Positions 46,878 through 55,184 of a stretch of 64,000 nt of DNA are shown here, in pieces; within the stretch, counting starts at the first letter, position 1; each line of letters starts with the position of its first letter. The DNA comes from Paraclostridium tenue (GTDB lineage Bacteria > Bacillota > Clostridia > Peptostreptococcales > Peptostreptococcaceae). The position numbers were made by a program, and so were the translations under genes. The notes under the pieces were generated by a model. It searched no databases and had not been told where the DNA came from. It worked only from the letters and a program-made list of their open reading frames with translations. The stretch covers positions 1,142,823-1,206,822 of the forward strand of contig NZ_JADPFO010000001.1 in the NCBI RefSeq assembly GCF_015668515.1. Reading direction: 5' to 3'.

Positions 46878-48069
46878 TAAGATTAATAAATTCATAAATT
46901 AATATACTATTAAAAAGTTCTAAATCTATCATTGCATCATCTAAATCTATGTTCAAAAGTTCCTTGATTGTTGATAATCTATAAATCAATGTATTTCTAT
47001 GTATAAAAAGTTCTTGAGAAGTCTTTAATAAATGTCTATTATTTTGGAAATAACATTTTAAAGTTCCCATTAAATCCATTCCATGATTTTTATCATATTC
47101 TAAAATAGGACCCAAGTTTTCATAACAATACCTTTGAATTTCTTTAATATCAGAAAGTTCTACTAACCACCTAATAATTCCTAATTCCTTATACTTAATA
47201 ATTTTTAAGTCCTTATGGTATATATCAATCATAGATAAAGCTTTAAAAGCTTCTTTATAACTTATTTTTATATCAGAATTTGACTGTCTTATACGACTAA
47301 AGCTTAAGCTATTTTCAACTTCTGGATATTTAGAACTTACAAGGTTAAAAACAGCTTCTACTGCTTCTATTGATTTTTCACCTTCATTATAATCATTGGT
47401 AAATATTAAAAACATTAAGTTATTTGCGTATTCCATAGGAATTAAAGTTTGATTTTCTGTATTTATTGCTTCTTCTAATGAATGAATTATATGTTTGTTA
47501 ATTTGTTCTAAATCATAGGAAACATTGGATGGCTTTTGCATTTTAAATATACATACATAGTGAAAAGGCCTTAATTTTATATTATAAAATTCTGCTAAAG
47601 CATGTATATCTTCTTGTAGATGATCTTGAGAAAATATAATTGATTCTAAAAAACGCTTTGCATTCTTTTTTTCTTCTTGCTTTTGTTCTAATTTAAATAA
47701 GATTTCTTGTGTAATATCTATTAATTTAATATTCCAAGGCATTACAATTACAGGAAAATCCTCTTCATTTGCCTTATCTATTACATTCTTAGGTATACTG
47801 TCTATATCTTTGTCATCAATTAAAATTACAATTCCAGAAAGCTTTTTATGAATACATTCTTCTATTAATGATAAAAAACTATCATCATCTTGTCTTATAT
47901 CTGTGTAAATAACAAATATCAACTCTTCACCATAAAGCCACTGTGAAATAGACTCTGTAGTTCTTACGTAAGGCCAAGAAATTTCACGGTTTAATCCCTT
48001 TTCCCCAGCCAGTAATTTTGCTTTTGAAAAATTTTTAAGTTGAAATAAATCCCTGCAACAAATAGCCAT
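46858..48069 (-). CDS. PucR family transcriptional regulator
   Basis: About 403 residues. The N-terminal PucR domain (about 1-130) includes LAGEKGLNREISWPYVRTTE. A middle GGDEF-like region spans about 165-290. The C-terminal HTH_30 is CYFQNNRHLLKTSQELFIHR then NTLIYRLSTIKELL, about 345-395. PucR regulators act mostly as activators of purine, amino-acid and related nitrogen catabolism. Here it is convergent with the creatininase operon and is the obvious candidate to control creatinine use. The start at 48069 follows GAGGGAATGGGGTTT; the alternative ATG lies three codons upstream. Confidence 0.85.
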   Translation of the reverse strand: MAICCRDLFQLKNFSKAKLLAGEKGLNREISWPYVRTTESISQWLYGEELIFVIYTDIRQDDDSFLSLIEECIHKKLSGIVILIDDKDIDSIPKNVIDKANEEDFPVIVMPWNIKLIDITQEILFKLEQKQEEKKNAKRFLESIIFSQDHLQEDIHALAEFYNIKLRPFHYVCIFKMQKPSNVSYDLEQINKHIIHSLEEAINTENQTLIPMEYANNLMFLIFTNDYNEGEKSIEAVEAVFNLVSSKYPEVENSLSFSRIRQSNSDIKISYKEAFKALSMIDIYHKDLKIIKYKELGIIRWLVELSDIKEIQRYCYENLGPILEYDKNHGMDLMGTLKCYFQNNRHLLKTSQELFIHRNTLIYRLSTIKELLNIDLDDAMIDLELFNSILIYEFINLKNKKSL

Positions 48070-48196
48070 AAACCCCATTCCCTCTTTCTTGATTTAAAAA
48101 TAACTGTCTTTTAAATTATATTATAAATTTTAAACTGATACAATTTATAATGTTTTATTATTGAGATTTTATAAGAAAAAATCCAATTTTAAATAA

Positions 48197-48225
48197 TTGA
48201 AATTAGCCTTAAAAAATGTTATGCT
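48197..48225 (+). promoter_or_regulatory. Promoter of the ABC-F leader transcript
   Basis: TTGAAA (48197-48202) and TATGCT (48220-48225) are separated by exactly 17 bases. Predicted transcription start near 48232, 13 bases before the leader ORF. Confidence 0.65.
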
Positions 48226-48244
48226 ATCAAAAGAAATTAAAAAA

Positions 48245-48298
48245 ATGTCGTTACTGTATATACTATCAATTATAAAATTGAGATTGATTATATATTAA
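48245..48298 (+). CDS. Leader peptide ORF of ABC-F attenuator (17 codons)
   Basis: ATG TCG TTA ... encodes MSLLYILSIIKLRLIIY and ends in TAA. It begins just after the predicted transcription start, with only a weak AAGAAA ribosome site. Its stop codon lies in the 5' arm of the following terminator, so a ribosome stalled near the end would prevent the hairpin from forming. Short uORFs of this kind precede many antibiotic-resistance ABC-F genes. Translation has not been shown. Confidence 0.55.
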   Translation: MSLLYILSIIKLRLIIY

Positions 48299-48324
48299 AG
48301 AGCTTATTTTTATAGGCTCTTTTT
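48297..48324 (+). terminator. Attenuator terminator in ABC-F leader
   Basis: Stem AAAGAGC / GCTCTTT plus U-run, directly overlapping the leader-peptide stop and about 110 bases before the ABC-F start. No gene other than the leader ORF ends here, so it is positioned as an attenuator. Confidence 0.65.
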
Positions 48325-48341
48325 ATATCTTATTAAGAATC

Positions 48342-48412
48342 AGACCTTTAGGTCGTTGGCGACGTGAAGTAATTTACAGACACGTAGCTTAAGCAAAACG
48401 AATTTTTTTAAA
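48342..48412 (+). promoter_or_regulatory. Structured downstream leader of the ABC-F gene
   Basis: GACCT-TT-AGGTC, then ACGTG...CACGT around an AAGTAATTTACAGA loop, then the palindrome GCTTAAGC and a T7 run. These could form alternative structures (anti-terminator or a second weak terminator). The ribosome site AGAGAGG follows. Confidence 0.4.
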
Positions 48413-48432
48413 TGATAAAGAGAGGTAATTAT

Positions 48433-50172
48433 ATGATAAAAATTGACAACTTGTCCTACTCGCTTCCACAAAAAGACCTATATAATAAGGTTTCATTTAC
48501 ATTAGAAGAGGGGCAACATTGTGCTTTTATAGGAGCAAGTGGTAGCGGAAAAAGCACACTTATAGATATAATAATGGATCCCGAAAAATATGTATTTGAT
48601 GGTAAATTAGAAATGAATCCAAATTTAAGAATTGGATATGTAAGTCAGTTCTCACAACTAGACAAACTAAAAGAAACTACAGTTTTTGAATATATAGCAC
48701 AAGAGTTTATCAAGCTACAAGATGAAATAGCATCTATTTGCAGTGAAATGGAAAACTCTTCTGATATTGATACTTTACTAGAAAAGTACCAAGAAGCTTT
48801 AGATGCATTTGATGCAATTGATGGTGATGATTATGAAAGCAACATTAATAAGAAACTAAATCTTGCAAATTTAACTAAGCATAAAGATAAAATGATATCT
48901 GAACTTAGTGGTGGAGAATTTAAACTTATTCAAGTTATTAAAGAAATGCTTAATAACCCAGATTTAATGATTATGGATGAGCCAGATGTGTTCTTAGATT
49001 TTGAGAATCTTAACGCTCTTAAAGATTTAATTAATTCTCATAAGAAAACACTTTTAGTTATTACACACAACAGATATTTATTAAATCATTGTTTTAATAA
49101 AATTATCCATCTTGAAAATACAGAGCTACAAGAATTTGATGGCAGATATATTGATTACAACTTCTCTCTTCTTCAAACTAAAATCGAGTTACAAGAAATG
49201 GCTATTGCTGATGAAGAAGAAATTGCAAGAAATGAAGCTTTAATCGAAATATTAAGAGAAAAAGCAACCTATAATGCTGAAGCTTCTAGAGGTAGAGCTC
49301 TAAAAGCTAGAGTTAAAATCCAAGAAAGATTAGAAGCCAAAAGAATTAAAGCACCATTTGTAGATATTAAACAACCATATATCAATTTAGAGACAAATAA
49401 TGAAATTGAAGAAACTATTGCCCTAGAAGCTTGTGATTTTTCTATATCATTTGATGAAGTTCTTTTAGAAAATGTTAACTTCGAGATAAAATCTACTGAT
49501 AAAGTAGCTATTGTTGGTACAAACGGTGTAGGAAAAACTACTTTATTAAAAGAAATATTTAAAAATAATAATGAATCTATTAAAATAAATGAAAACATTA
49601 AGCTAGCTTACTTATCACAAATGCAAAGTGAGGTAGTAAATGAGTCTAATACAATACTTCAAGAGTTCTATGATGTTGGATTTGAGACTTATGGTGAAAT
49701 TAGAAAATATGTTTCAAGATATGGTTTTGATTCAGATATACTTACACAAAAGATTGAATCTTTATCTGGTGGAGAAAAAAATATACTTCAATTGGCGAAG
49801 GTTTCTGCTAGTAAAGCAAATATGTTACTAATGGATGAACCTACAAGCCACTTAGATATTTATTCTCAAATGGCTCTAGAAAAAGCCATAGCTAATTACA
49901 AAGGTGCTATTTTAATGATTTCTCATGATTATCATTTTATAGTTAACTGTGCGGATTATGTTTTACTTATTGAAGATAAGACAGTTAGAAAAATGAGCAT
50001 GCGTAAATTTAGAAAGATGATTTATGCTAATCATTTTGACAAAGATTATCTGCAAATTGAAGAAAAGAAAAAGTCAGTTGAGATGGAAATAGCTTCTGCT
50101 TTAAAGGATACTGATTTTGAACGTGCAAAAACTTTATCTACAAAGTTAGAAGAGTTAATTAAATTACTTTAA
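48433..50172 (+). CDS. ABC-F family ATPase (probable ribosome protection type)
   Basis: About 579 residues from ATG 48433 (AGAGAGG is 7 bases upstream; the ATG 21 bases earlier overlaps that site). There are two ABC domains: Walker A GASGSGKST, signature LSGGEFKLIQ and MDEPDVFLD in the first; Walker A GTNGVGKTT, signature LSGGEKNILQ and MDEPTSHLD in the second. They are joined by a helical linker at about 250-320. There are no membrane segments. The first Walker B context is unusual (DEPDVFLD in place of DEPTNHLD). A C-terminal helical extension (about 525-579) is present. ABC-F proteins act on ribosomes; the leader peptide and attenuator upstream favour an antibiotic-inducible resistance factor, which is inference. 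Confidence 0.85.
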   Translation: MIKIDNLSYSLPQKDLYNKVSFTLEEGQHCAFIGASGSGKSTLIDIIMDPEKYVFDGKLEMNPNLRIGYVSQFSQLDKLKETTVFEYIAQEFIKLQDEIASICSEMENSSDIDTLLEKYQEALDAFDAIDGDDYESNINKKLNLANLTKHKDKMISELSGGEFKLIQVIKEMLNNPDLMIMDEPDVFLDFENLNALKDLINSHKKTLLVITHNRYLLNHCFNKIIHLENTELQEFDGRYIDYNFSLLQTKIELQEMAIADEEEIARNEALIEILREKATYNAEASRGRALKARVKIQERLEAKRIKAPFVDIKQPYINLETNNEIEETIALEACDFSISFDEVLLENVNFEIKSTDKVAIVGTNGVGKTTLLKEIFKNNNESIKINENIKLAYLSQMQSEVVNESNTILQEFYDVGFETYGEIRKYVSRYGFDSDILTQKIESLSGGEKNILQLAKVSASKANMLLMDEPTSHLDIYSQMALEKAIANYKGAILMISHDYHFIVNCADYVLLIEDKTVRKMSMRKFRKMIYANHFDKDYLQIEEKKKSVEMEIASALKDTDFERAKTLSTKLEELIKLL

Positions 50173-50180
50173 ATAAATAA

Positions 50181-50228
50181 CCCCCTTAGAATTGATAGGC
50201 TTGTCAATTTTAAGGGGGTTATTTTTTT
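50181..50228 (+). terminator. Terminator of ABC-F gene
   Basis: Stem AACCCCCTTAAAATTGA-type / TCAATTTTAAGGGGGTT followed by ATTTTTTT. Confidence 0.9.
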
Positions 50229-50360
50229 AATTAAAAGCTATATCTCACTAAACTCCGTTATTTATGATACGATTCTCCATAACTTCCTCTATAGAGAATA
50301 ATTTTTATTTATACTTTATACTGTAACAATTTAAATATATTACTTTACGAAGCATTATTT

Positions 50361-51113
50361 TTACTTCATATATGTATTAACCAATTCATAACATCTTTCT
50401 TTCGTAAGTCTAGCTAATGAACCATTATAAACTACATAATACAATGAACCTCCTCTATTTTCACTTGCTTCATTTTCTGCTGTTTTATCTCTATATTCTA
50501 TCCAACTACGTTGTTTACTTTTTAGCTCATTCATTTCACTTTCTGTAAGTTGAGTCTTCAATAAACTATAAATCTCATTTAACATATTATCCCATCTCTT
50601 TAATCTTGTATATTCTGCTTCTACCAACTCTCCATTTGTACCATTTTTATATAGATAATCTAAGTCACTCATTCCTTTTTCTGTTGAGTTAAGCTTATTT
50701 ATATATTCATCCTTATAGCTATGTTTTACTGTTTCTACATCCTTTGTTGTATCTTTATTTTTATCTTTTTTAGCTATATCCTTGGTTGTATCTTTATTTT
50801 CATCTTTTTTCTCTATATCCTTGATTGTATCTTTATTTTTATCTTTTTTAGCTATATCCTTGATTGTATCTTTATTTTCATCTTTTTTCTCTATATCTTT
50901 CTTCTTATCCTTTGATATTTCAGGTTTTTCAGTTAACCACGTTGCTTCTTTTCCACAGTTTGAGCAAAGCTTTGTTTCTTCTTTTGACTCTTTACCACAA
51001 TTGTTACAATATGCTGCAGTTGCAACTTTTTTACTCTGTTTTTTTTCATCTTTAGCACATCCAGTTAGCACTAGTGCCATTATTAAACCTATTGATATAA
51101 TTACCTTTTTCAT
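50361..51113 (-). CDS. Lipoprotein with zinc ribbon, 13-residue repeats and LprI-like domain
   Basis: A 250-residue lipoprotein: signal MKKVIISIGLIMALVLTGC (Cys19), then a zinc ribbon CNNCGKESKEETKLCSNCGK (about 36-55), then four copies of a 13-residue KDIxKKDxNKDTx repeat (about 75-128). The C-terminal domain (about 135-250) is of the lysozyme-inhibitor LprI/DUF1311 type, with LKSKQRSWIEYRDKTAENEA. The repeats are 39 bases each, alternating IEKKDEN and IAKKDKN so that the true unit is 78 bases. The arrangement suggests an envelope protein with a charged spacer; function unknown. Repeat number may vary between strains. Confidence 0.75.
   Translation of the reverse strand: MKKVIISIGLIMALVLTGCAKDEKKQSKKVATAAYCNNCGKESKEETKLCSNCGKEATWLTEKPEISKDKKKDIEKKDENKDTIKDIAKKDKNKDTIKDIEKKDENKDTTKDIAKKDKNKDTTKDVETVKHSYKDEYINKLNSTEKGMSDLDYLYKNGTNGELVEAEYTRLKRWDNMLNEIYSLLKTQLTESEMNELKSKQRSWIEYRDKTAENEASENRGGSLYYVVYNGSLARLTKERCYELVNTYMK
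50745..50900 (-). repeat. 39-bp tandem repeats in lipoprotein gene
   Basis: Four in-frame copies of a 39-base unit encode KDIAKKDKNKDTI and variants, in an ABAB pattern (period 78). Neighbouring copies are almost identical at the DNA level, so slippage is likely. Confidence 0.8.
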
Positions 51114-51352
51114 TTTTTATCTCACCTCTTAGTTATTATGCTTTACTTTTTATTTAATGTGTTATATACACCTAATTCAGTTATTATTATAATATTTTCT
51201 ATTTGTTACTTTTCGCAATTTAAATAAACGTTTTCTATATAAACCCCAACAAATATAGCACCCTAATAATTAATACAACAAAATCTAGTAGGATTACTAT
51301 CTATTAGAACTTAATAATTTTTTATATTCAGAAGTCTGAAAATCTAACGGAT

Positions 51353-51514
51353 TTATTTATAAATATTATTGTAATTTTCATAACTTACAATAATAAGTAA
51401 ATTATTAAAATACCTAAAATTCACTATCTCAAAGACAATATTAACATCACTTTTACTAACACTTACCTTAAACAAGTCATCAATCAAAATAACCTTAGCA
51501 TTTTTATACCTATC
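51353..51514 (-). pseudogene. Walker B fragment of a phage DnaC-like ATPase
   Basis: Fifty-three codons without a start read KNAKVILIDDLFKVSVSKSD then VNIVFEIVNFRYFNNLLIIV. This is the Walker B/sensor region of DnaC/IstB-type helicase loaders of phages (usual form KNAKVLLIDDLFKG...SDxNIMFEIINYRYxNNLPxIxSSE). It ends in a TAA and its upstream edge overlaps the stop codon of the adjacent lipoprotein gene. It is the part deleted from the DnaC-like remnant at 34925. The rest of the 51114-51509 gap shows no gene. Confidence 0.7.
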
Positions 51515-52016
51515 CTAACTCAATAGTATCATTTAACTCATTTATTTCATTTTTATCTTTTTTATTTAATTTATCTATATCTATCTCTTTTATTGATTTT
51601 TTTGCTTCATCATATTTTTTCTCTTTTATTAACTCTTTTATATGTACTATTTCTTTATCTATTTTATCATGTTGATTTATTTTAGCTTTTAAATTATCTA
51701 TATCATTTTTCATAGAATCTTCTATAGTTTCCTCGTCTATTTGATTCATAATTTTATTAGCATCATCTATATTGCCTTTTTCAAATTCATCATTTGCTTT
51801 TTTATAATTGTCTATTAAAGCTGTTAATCTTTTTGCTTCTTCATTACTACTTTCTTTGTCTAATGCACTTTTAAATGAAGCTAAGGCTTTATCATATTCT
51901 TTATTAGCCATTTCCATTTTACCTTGTTCTATTGCCTTTTTAGATTTACTATTTTCACAACCTACTAAGCTTATCACTAATAATATTAAAGTTAAAATTA
52001 TCCCTATTTTCTTCAT
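51510..52016 (-). CDS. Lipoprotein with TPR-like helices
   Basis: A 168-residue lipoprotein with signal MKKIGIILTLILLVISLVGC (Cys20). The mature part is helical with a TPR-like unit, KMEMANKEYDKALASFKSAL then DKESSNEEAKRLTALID, and a later EKKYDEAKKSIKEIDID. TPR-like lipoproteins mediate protein contacts on the cell surface. No partner is evident. The stop codon lies at the edge of a phage ATPase fragment, suggesting a past insertion or deletion next to the gene. Confidence 0.7.
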   Translation of the reverse strand: MKKIGIILTLILLVISLVGCENSKSKKAIEQGKMEMANKEYDKALASFKSALDKESSNEEAKRLTALIDNYKKANDEFEKGNIDDANKIMNQIDEETIEDSMKNDIDNLKAKINQHDKIDKEIVHIKELIKEKKYDEAKKSIKEIDIDKLNKKDKNEINELNDTIELG

Positions 52017-52128
52017 TTAAGTTCACCCCTTTTTACTTTTATTAAATTCTAGCCTATTTATATATTTACCACATTTTTCAAATTATCAATCTTAAAAATT
52101 TTATATATGATAAATATTAAAATATATA

Positions 52129-52158
52129 AGAGGGCATAGTAAAATACTATACCCTCTT
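52129..52158 (-). terminator. GGGTATAGTA-type hairpin (copy 3), terminator of CGGC gene
   Basis: Stem AAGAGGG-ATAGTA / TACTAT-CCCTCTT with an AAA loop. It lies directly after the CGGC-protein gene. Confidence 0.7.
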
Positions 52159-52163
52159 AATAA

Positions 52164-52538
52164 CTAGTTCTCTATATTTTTTATGTAATTTATATTATTA
52201 TTTTTCTTTCCTTCTTTTGATCCATGTGTATATCCAATAACCTCAAAGTGTTTAGCAAATTCTTTAGCAAACTCTTCATAATGACTACATCTACCTCTTA
52301 TACAAGTTGATATATGCATCACTTCAACATCTGCTTTTTTAAGCTTTTCAATCTTTACATCTAAGCTTCCTACTGGATCTTTATCGCATCCATTACAAGT
52401 ATTAAAAGCTACTAACTTACTTCCATCTTCCTTATATCTTTCAAAAGAATCTTCACTTGAATTAAAAGTTCTTAAGCATCCATTAGCAGTACACTTTCTA
52501 GAAACTTCCCCACATACGTATATTGCAATATTTTTCAT
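52164..52538 (-). CDS. CGGC domain protein
   Basis: A 124-residue protein with the CGGC-domain layout: IAIYVCGEVSRKCTANGCLR at the start (three cysteines), VAFNTCNGCDKDP in the middle and HISTCIRGRCSHYEEFAKEF later. The conserved cysteines and His suggest metal or Fe-S binding. Function is unknown; an electron-transfer or sensing role has been proposed for such proteins. The C-terminal tail is Lys/Asn-rich. It is monocistronic. Confidence 0.85.
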   Translation of the reverse strand: MKNIAIYVCGEVSRKCTANGCLRTFNSSEDSFERYKEDGSKLVAFNTCNGCDKDPVGSLDVKIEKLKKADVEVMHISTCIRGRCSHYEEFAKEFAKHFEVIGYTHGSKEGKKNNNINYIKNIEN

Positions 52539-52803
52539 TTATTTCCTCCTGTGCACCAATTTCAAACATTGTATCTCTCACTATATATTTTTCATAATGA
52601 TATAATTTCCTATCTATTATAGTATAATTTAACTAAATATTGCGTATCATAGGGTACGCTTTTTTAATATTTTTTAAATTTATAATTATCTTAAATAATA
52701 GTTTATTCTACTTGCATTTATAGATATTTTGACTAAAATATCACAAGAGTGATACAATATTCAGTGTAAACGTTTTTAAGGGTAAAAAGGATGGTGATGG
52801 GAA

Positions 52804-53667
52804 TTGATTTTAAAAAACAAGAAATACAAATACTTTTTCGAACTTATCATTTTAGCACTAGGATGCTTTATAATGTCCGTTGGGCTTAACATGTTCTTAG
52901 AACCATACATGATAGCATCAGGTGGACTTACTGGTCTAGCAATAGTCCTTAAAAATCTTTTTAATACTCCTTTGTGGTTTATAAACTTAGTTTTTAACAT
53001 ACCTTTATTTATATTTGGTATTAAAATACTTGGTAAAAAAGATGCTATAAAAACATTAATAGGGATTTTATTACTTACATTTTTCTTAAAAGTCACAGAA
53101 CCACTAACTTCAGCTTTTCAAACTACTGATATACTACTATCTTCAATTGCAGGTGGTATAGTTGTTGGTATAAGTCTTGGAATGTTATTTAGGGTAGATG
53201 CATCTACTGGTGGAACAGAGCTTGCTTGTCTTATCTTAAATAAGATATTTCCTTTTATATCTATTTCTGTGTTTATGTTTATAATAGATGGTGTTGTAAT
53301 AGCTTTAGCAGGTATTGTTTCTAAAAATATTCAAATAGCTTTATATGCTATAATTTCTTTATACGTTTCAGTAAAAATTTGTGATACCATTGTTGAAGGC
53401 TTTGATTTTTCTAAATCTTTTATAATTGTAACAAATCATCCTGATGAAATTTCTGATTCAATTATGAAAAACTTAGAAAGAGGAGTTACTTTCTTGGAAG
53501 GTCGTGGAGGATATTCAAAACAAAGAAAAGATGTTTTATTAGTAGTAGTTTCTAGACGTGAGGAAGTTCTTTTAAGAAAACTTGTCAATGAAATAGACCC
53601 TCTAGCCTTTGTTATAATAAACAATGCTTATGAGGTACTTGGAGAAGGATTTACTAGAAAAGTTTAA
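52804..53667 (+). CDS. YitT family membrane protein (TTG start)
   Basis: A 287-residue protein. Five or six hydrophobic segments cover about residues 10-190, with SVGLNMFLEPYMIASGGLTG near the start and FRVDASTGGTELACLILNK. The C-terminal soluble DUF2179 domain (about 205-285) contains GVTFLEGRGGYSKQRKDVLL. The protein must start at TTG 52804 because there is no ATG before the first helix; AAGGATGGTGATGGG gives a loose ribosome site. Role unknown; some family members have been implicated in transport or stress. Confidence 0.82.
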   Translation: MILKNKKYKYFFELIILALGCFIMSVGLNMFLEPYMIASGGLTGLAIVLKNLFNTPLWFINLVFNIPLFIFGIKILGKKDAIKTLIGILLLTFFLKVTEPLTSAFQTTDILLSSIAGGIVVGISLGMLFRVDASTGGTELACLILNKIFPFISISVFMFIIDGVVIALAGIVSKNIQIALYAIISLYVSVKICDTIVEGFDFSKSFIIVTNHPDEISDSIMKNLERGVTFLEGRGGYSKQRKDVLLVVVSRREEVLLRKLVNEIDPLAFVIINNAYEVLGEGFTRKV

Positions 53668-53677
53668 AATTTATATA

Positions 53678-53718
53678 AAAAATCAAGGCTATCATCTTTA
53701 TAATAGCCTTGATTTTTT
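53678..53718. terminator. Terminator of yitT-type and YhbD-type genes
   Basis: Stem AAAAATCAAGGCTAT / ATAGCCTTGATTTTT between convergent genes. Confidence 0.9.
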
Positions 53719-53729
53719 TATAAATTAAA

Positions 53730-54350
53730 TTATATTATTTGTCTGCTTATTTCACTTATTTCTTTCACTAAATCAATCTCAAGAATTTTTACCATATCTT
53801 CTTCAAAGAAAACATCCTTATAAGACTTGCAACCTACTACAAAAGGTATTCCTAATTTTCTAAATAAAAATATTTTAGACTCTTCATTATATAATTCATT
53901 AAAACCATTATTTATTACCGATACAACTTGTTTTAATTCTTCCATAGTTATAACAGATTTAATTAAGTACTTTTCTATTATACTTAGTATTAATAGTTCC
54001 TTTTTCCCTATTAACTTAGCTTTAGTGATTTGTTCAAAAACATTTTTAGTACTTTCACATATTGCATTCTTTGCCATAATTATATCTATATCAAATTTTT
54101 TATCACTATCAGATTTAGCAAACATATTTGCCATGTCATCTAAAGATATTTCATCCTTCATTGATAGTATATATTCTATTCTCTCTAATATCTTATCCTT
54201 AGGTAGGTAAGTTTCTTGACCTGTAAAACTTGATTTTTTTATAAACCACTCTTCAGGTATAATTTTTTTTCTTTTCCATCTATATAATTGTCCATAAGAA
54301 ATATTAGTAACTTCTAGTAATTCCTTTTTAGATATTAAATTTTCTTCCAT
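53730..54350 (-). CDS. YhbD family (DUF4004) regulator-like protein
   Basis: A 206-residue protein with an N-terminal MerR-like helix-turn-helix, LISKKELLEVTNISYGQLYR followed by WKRKKIIPEEWF (about 5-38) and TYLPKDKILERIEYIL. The rest is helical. In Bacillus subtilis yhbD lies with the bactofilin genes yhbE and yhbF, and the same order is seen here, with only 9 bases between this gene and the preceding bactofilin gene. It probably binds DNA or the filament; function not established. Confidence 0.85.
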   Translation of the reverse strand: MEENLISKKELLEVTNISYGQLYRWKRKKIIPEEWFIKKSSFTGQETYLPKDKILERIEYILSMKDEISLDDMANMFAKSDSDKKFDIDIIMAKNAICESTKNVFEQITKAKLIGKKELLILSIIEKYLIKSVITMEELKQVVSVINNGFNELYNEESKIFLFRKLGIPFVVGCKSYKDVFFEEDMVKILEIDLVKEISEISRQII

Positions 54351-54359
54351 AATTCCTCC

Positions 54360-55175
54360 TTAAACTCTACTACTACTTACTACTGTAGAATCAGATGAAA
54401 CTTCTAATACGTCATTATATTCTACATTATCAACATTACATTTATTAATCAACTTAATTTCCTTACCTCTTATATTTTTCACATTAGATTTTTCTAAATA
54501 TATAATATCTCCTTCTATTAAGTTACAGCTTAAAGTCCCCATTTTATCAAATAAAGTAACAGGCTTAAAAATTCCTTTAGGCTTTTTCATAACTTCTATA
54601 ATACTTGCTCCAATTTCATTACACTTACATCTTCCCCTTGGAGTTATAATTACTACTTCTGCATTTAATAATCCATTGCAAACAATCTTTCCATATACAT
54701 TTAGATTTTCTGATTCTATATTTTTATCTACTTTTAAATCTCCATAAGATTTTATATACTTAGCATTTATACTTTCTTTGCAACTTAGAGAGCCTTTAAT
54801 TGTAACATTGTTACACTCCATATTATAAAAAGACTCCATTTCTCCAGTTACAACTAAATCTTTTATTTTACAAGTTCCTTTTACAACTAAGTCACCCATT
54901 ACCTTAACACTATCACAAATTAAATCTCCATCTATCCTAACACTACCCATTACTTTAAAATCCTTACATTTTAGAACACCTTTTGTCTCAAAATTTCCAG
55001 TTACTTTTAAACTTTCAAAATCTAAATTACCATCAAAATTGCAATCCCCAAGTATTTTCACTTTATTTGCAACTATGTTACCTTCAGATTTTCCATCTCC
55101 TATAATCTTTATATCGTTATATTCACCTTCACAGATAAATCCATCACCTAACAGCTTTATATTTGCTTTTTCCAT
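54360..55175 (-). CDS. Bactofilin-like polymer-forming protein (YhbE/F type)
   Basis: A 271-residue right-handed beta-helix protein of the polymer-forming cytoskeletal (bactofilin, DUF342-like) family. It has a string of about 18-20-residue rungs, e.g. FETKGVLKCKDFKVMGSVRI, each with K/N-V-x-G-D-x. Cysteine recurs at equivalent rung positions (KCKD, ICDS, KIKD, ECNN, SCKE). The last 70 residues are a capping domain with ITPRGRCKCNEIGASIIEVM. It is separated from the next bactofilin gene by 9 bases and from YhbD by 9 bases. Confidence 0.85.
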   Translation of the reverse strand: MEKANIKLLGDGFICEGEYNDIKIIGDGKSEGNIVANKVKILGDCNFDGNLDFESLKVTGNFETKGVLKCKDFKVMGSVRIDGDLICDSVKVMGDLVVKGTCKIKDLVVTGEMESFYNMECNNVTIKGSLSCKESINAKYIKSYGDLKVDKNIESENLNVYGKIVCNGLLNAEVVIITPRGRCKCNEIGASIIEVMKKPKGIFKPVTLFDKMGTLSCNLIEGDIIYLEKSNVKNIRGKEIKLINKCNVDNVEYNDVLEVSSDSTVVSSSRV

Positions 55176-55184
55176 TTTTTCCTC

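Noticed and set aside
48342-48400. Third copy of the 21-kb/39.9-kb hairpin element
   Set aside because: It shares only short GTCG and GTGAAG words and lacks the GAAACACTTAA core, so it is treated as an independent leader structure.
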